DNA of 64,000 nt from Umbellularia californica (taxonomy: Eukaryota; Streptophyta; Magnoliopsida; Laurales; Lauraceae), in assembly GCA_028538565.1 (NCBI GenBank), contig JAPQWN010000011.1, positions 52,860,199-52,924,198 of the forward strand, in the 5' to 3' direction. The notes beneath the pieces were generated by a model. The model was not told the origin of the DNA and did no database searches. It was given only the letters and a program-made list of their open reading frames with translations. Positions 62,159 to 64,000 of the stretch are shown one piece after another (the first letter of the stretch is position 1; every line of letters starts with the position of its first letter). Both the position numbers and the translations under genes were made by a program.

Positions 62159-64000
62159 ATTGTGAATTCTATGTTCGAGTTTTGCCTCTTGATTCCTTCA
62201 TGGTCCAGCTATAATAAAGTTGTTGGACATGTGGTCCAGCATTAACCAAGGTTAGAAAGCTCTTAACACGGACTCAGCTTGACTGATGCAAAAAAAAAAA
62301 AAATAAATAAATAAGCCCTCAGGTTGAGTCAAAGCGAAGACTCGGGAGAGTCATGATTTTCAGAAATAATTTAAAAAATATTTTAAAATTAATCTATTAA
62401 TTGTAATATATAAATACATATTTATTTATCTGCATTCATGATAATTAGTTCAAATTACTAAATTTATATATGCAAGAAAGATTGATTAGGTTATATACGC
62501 AGGAAAGCTAAATTATGAGAAAAATGTCAAGCATAAGTTCCGCACCACCTAAACCAAAATCTTGGGTTTGCCTCTTGCAGACAAAACAACATTACTATAT
62601 GGTCACGTGTGAGCGACTCTCCAACCACTTGCTCACGTGGCATCATCTCCAACGCTACATTGGCGCATGTAGCTCCTACGCGACACTCATCTTCTTCTTT
62701 TACATTTTGCCCCAAGCTCGTGACATATGGGGACCACCGCACCTTACATGATAGCATCAAAGTGTCCATATGAAATTCTCTTGTTGCTCTTAGTGCATCA
62801 AGATTAGGGTTCTCAAGCCTGCGTTACCAGAAGAAGAAGAAGAGGAAAAAAAAAAAAAAAAAACTAGCTCTTTAAATGAGGGTTTTTATTTCTCTTTAAA
62901 AGCTTTGGGGCAGACTTGGACAGAATTTTGTAGACCCTTTAATTTTGAGGACCGGGCTTGGATTATACTAGACGTGGCCTCGCCCTTGTAATTTTCTTTA
63001 CTTTTCAATATATATTTATATATAGCCTAAGATCCCCTTTTTAATTATCAAATAACAATAAGAAACTAGGGATTAAGAAAGACAATGATGATATACATTA
63101 GTAGTGGAGAGAAAAAAAAAAAAAAAAAGAGGAAGAGGCGGAGGAGGAGAAGAAGAAGAAGAAGAAATAACCAATAATTATGATTCAAGTTGGTCTCCAT
63201 TGTTTTTATTTTCTAAATATCTAACATCTATGGTGTCAATAAGCGTTGGTCTTTATTTTAAACTTTAACATATATTCAACTACAATCGTCAAAAGATTTT
63301 GATAATTTTAATTTTCCTTTGGATATCTAAATGTGCCGGTAGAACTATTTTGAGATTTTATACATGTATTAATTAATCTATTTGTAATTTTTTGGAGCTC
63401 TAGCACCTCTCTTTATTGGTAGGTGTACAATTTTATGTTTTTTTGCTTTCTAAGTTTTGGACTTTTGGTCATTATCAACTACAATTGAACAATCTATCGA
63501 TGTTCGATGACAGTGTAGAAAAGAATAAAAAATGGTTTACTTGTTTTATGGCCCCTGGCCCTATCCCTTGAGGGTGGGGTAAGGGCCTCGGTAGAGCAGG
63601 CCCTCCATGGGCATTGACCCACCCAGACTCGGCCATGCATATATAAAGGGTGGGTTAAGGACAACCCAGGGACCACCCTGACCCGACTCCTTGATAGGCC
63701 TAATCAAGACCAATCCCGATCCTCTAAGGTTGACTTGGAGAAATCCTGAGTAGAAAGAGTGGAAATCCATAGTGGGGCTCACCTAATCATAATTTGAACA
63801 GGGCAAGATAAAACCCCTCTCAATTTATGGGCGTGCCCCAATTTTATTCCAATATGAGCTGCTCCCACACCATAAGATAATTGCCCATTTGATTGAGAAT
63901 TTTGGGACTTAACATAATCTTATGCATTATTCATTATTAAGATTTTTTTTGCTTTTGCTGAAACCATTAATTTTATGCTGCAACCAATTTCTATTAGGTT
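62159..64000. other. AT-rich intergenic DNA, no gene supported
   Basis: Contains poly-A runs (62290, 62850, 63110), a purine GAA/GGA microsatellite (63110-63168) and a GC-rich patch (63549-63690) rich in GGGTGGG/CCCACCC blocks of the kind seen in degraded hAT-type elements. Frames of 60-80 codons have no domains. Confidence 0.6.
63110..63168. repeat. Poly-A and (GGA/GAA)n microsatellite
   Basis: An A run of about 18 followed by GAGGAAGAGGCGGAGGAGG and a stretch of GAA repeats. Confidence 0.9.

Noticed and set aside
63549..63690. GC-rich block with TATATAAAG that might be a promoter
   Set aside because: No downstream gene is present and the GGGTGGG-type sequence looks like degraded transposon DNA.

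Overview
The window is a repeat-dense nuclear segment of a flowering plant. Its dominant content is LTR retrotransposons of plant-typical lineages: Ty3/gypsy Tat and Athila, and a gag-only Ty1/copia family with Sirevirus-like hallmarks. The rest is MITE-like foldbacks, AT-rich spacers and plant-type introns, TATA boxes and tRNA primer sites. I see no rRNA or tRNA gene, no CRISPR array and no clear single-copy host gene. The species cannot be named from this.

Layout from left to right. (1) 1-4832: right part of a minus-strand Tat element (Tat-1). Its gag-pol frame is open from the ATG at 4012 to the window edge. (2) 4833-9034: AT-rich DNA with two copies of one MITE family (one cut by Tat-1), a foldback, a hairpin cluster and a dispersed direct repeat. 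(3) 9035-28616: a minus-strand copia-type element (Copia-2) carrying a gag gene but no pol, plus an extra plant-transposon-domain ORF. Its right LTR is split by a complete 12.3 kb minus-strand Athila element (15271-27561, target duplication TTTAA). (4) 28617-34485: palindrome A, two inverted arms of about 2 kb around a 0.6 kb spacer, each arm holding a 145-codon gene of unknown function, followed by a repeat tail. (5) 34486-46893: a purine tract and an older sequence into which a complete minus-strand Tat element (Tat-2, 35312-46098, target duplication GTACT) inserted. Tat-2 has a broken gag-pol and a spliced antisense gene. (6) 46894-62158: palindrome B, a second direct-orientation copy of the palindrome plus tail. 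Its spacer is interrupted by a very young plus-strand gag-only copia-type element (Copia-1, 49139-57441, target duplication TTATT). (7) 62159-64000: AT-rich DNA with simple repeats.

How the parts relate. The palindrome-plus-tail unit was duplicated first; Copia-2 then entered the left arm of copy A and Copia-1 the spacer of copy B. LTR pairs compared by eye differ at 4 substitutions and 1 indel (Copia-1), 7 sites (Tat-2), about 1.3% (Athila) and about 1.4% (the surviving part of Copia-2), so Copia-1 is youngest. Tat-1, with an open frame, is the only element seen here that could still supply proteins, although its 3-prime half is outside the window. Copia-1 and Copia-2 encode no enzymes and must have been mobilised in trans.

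Points for a second look: the duplicated palindrome with four copies of an unidentified gene; the dense RCCGAC/GTCGGY arrays in the copia LTRs, which also occur upstream of the extra ORF in Copia-2; and the intron-containing antisense gene of Tat-2.
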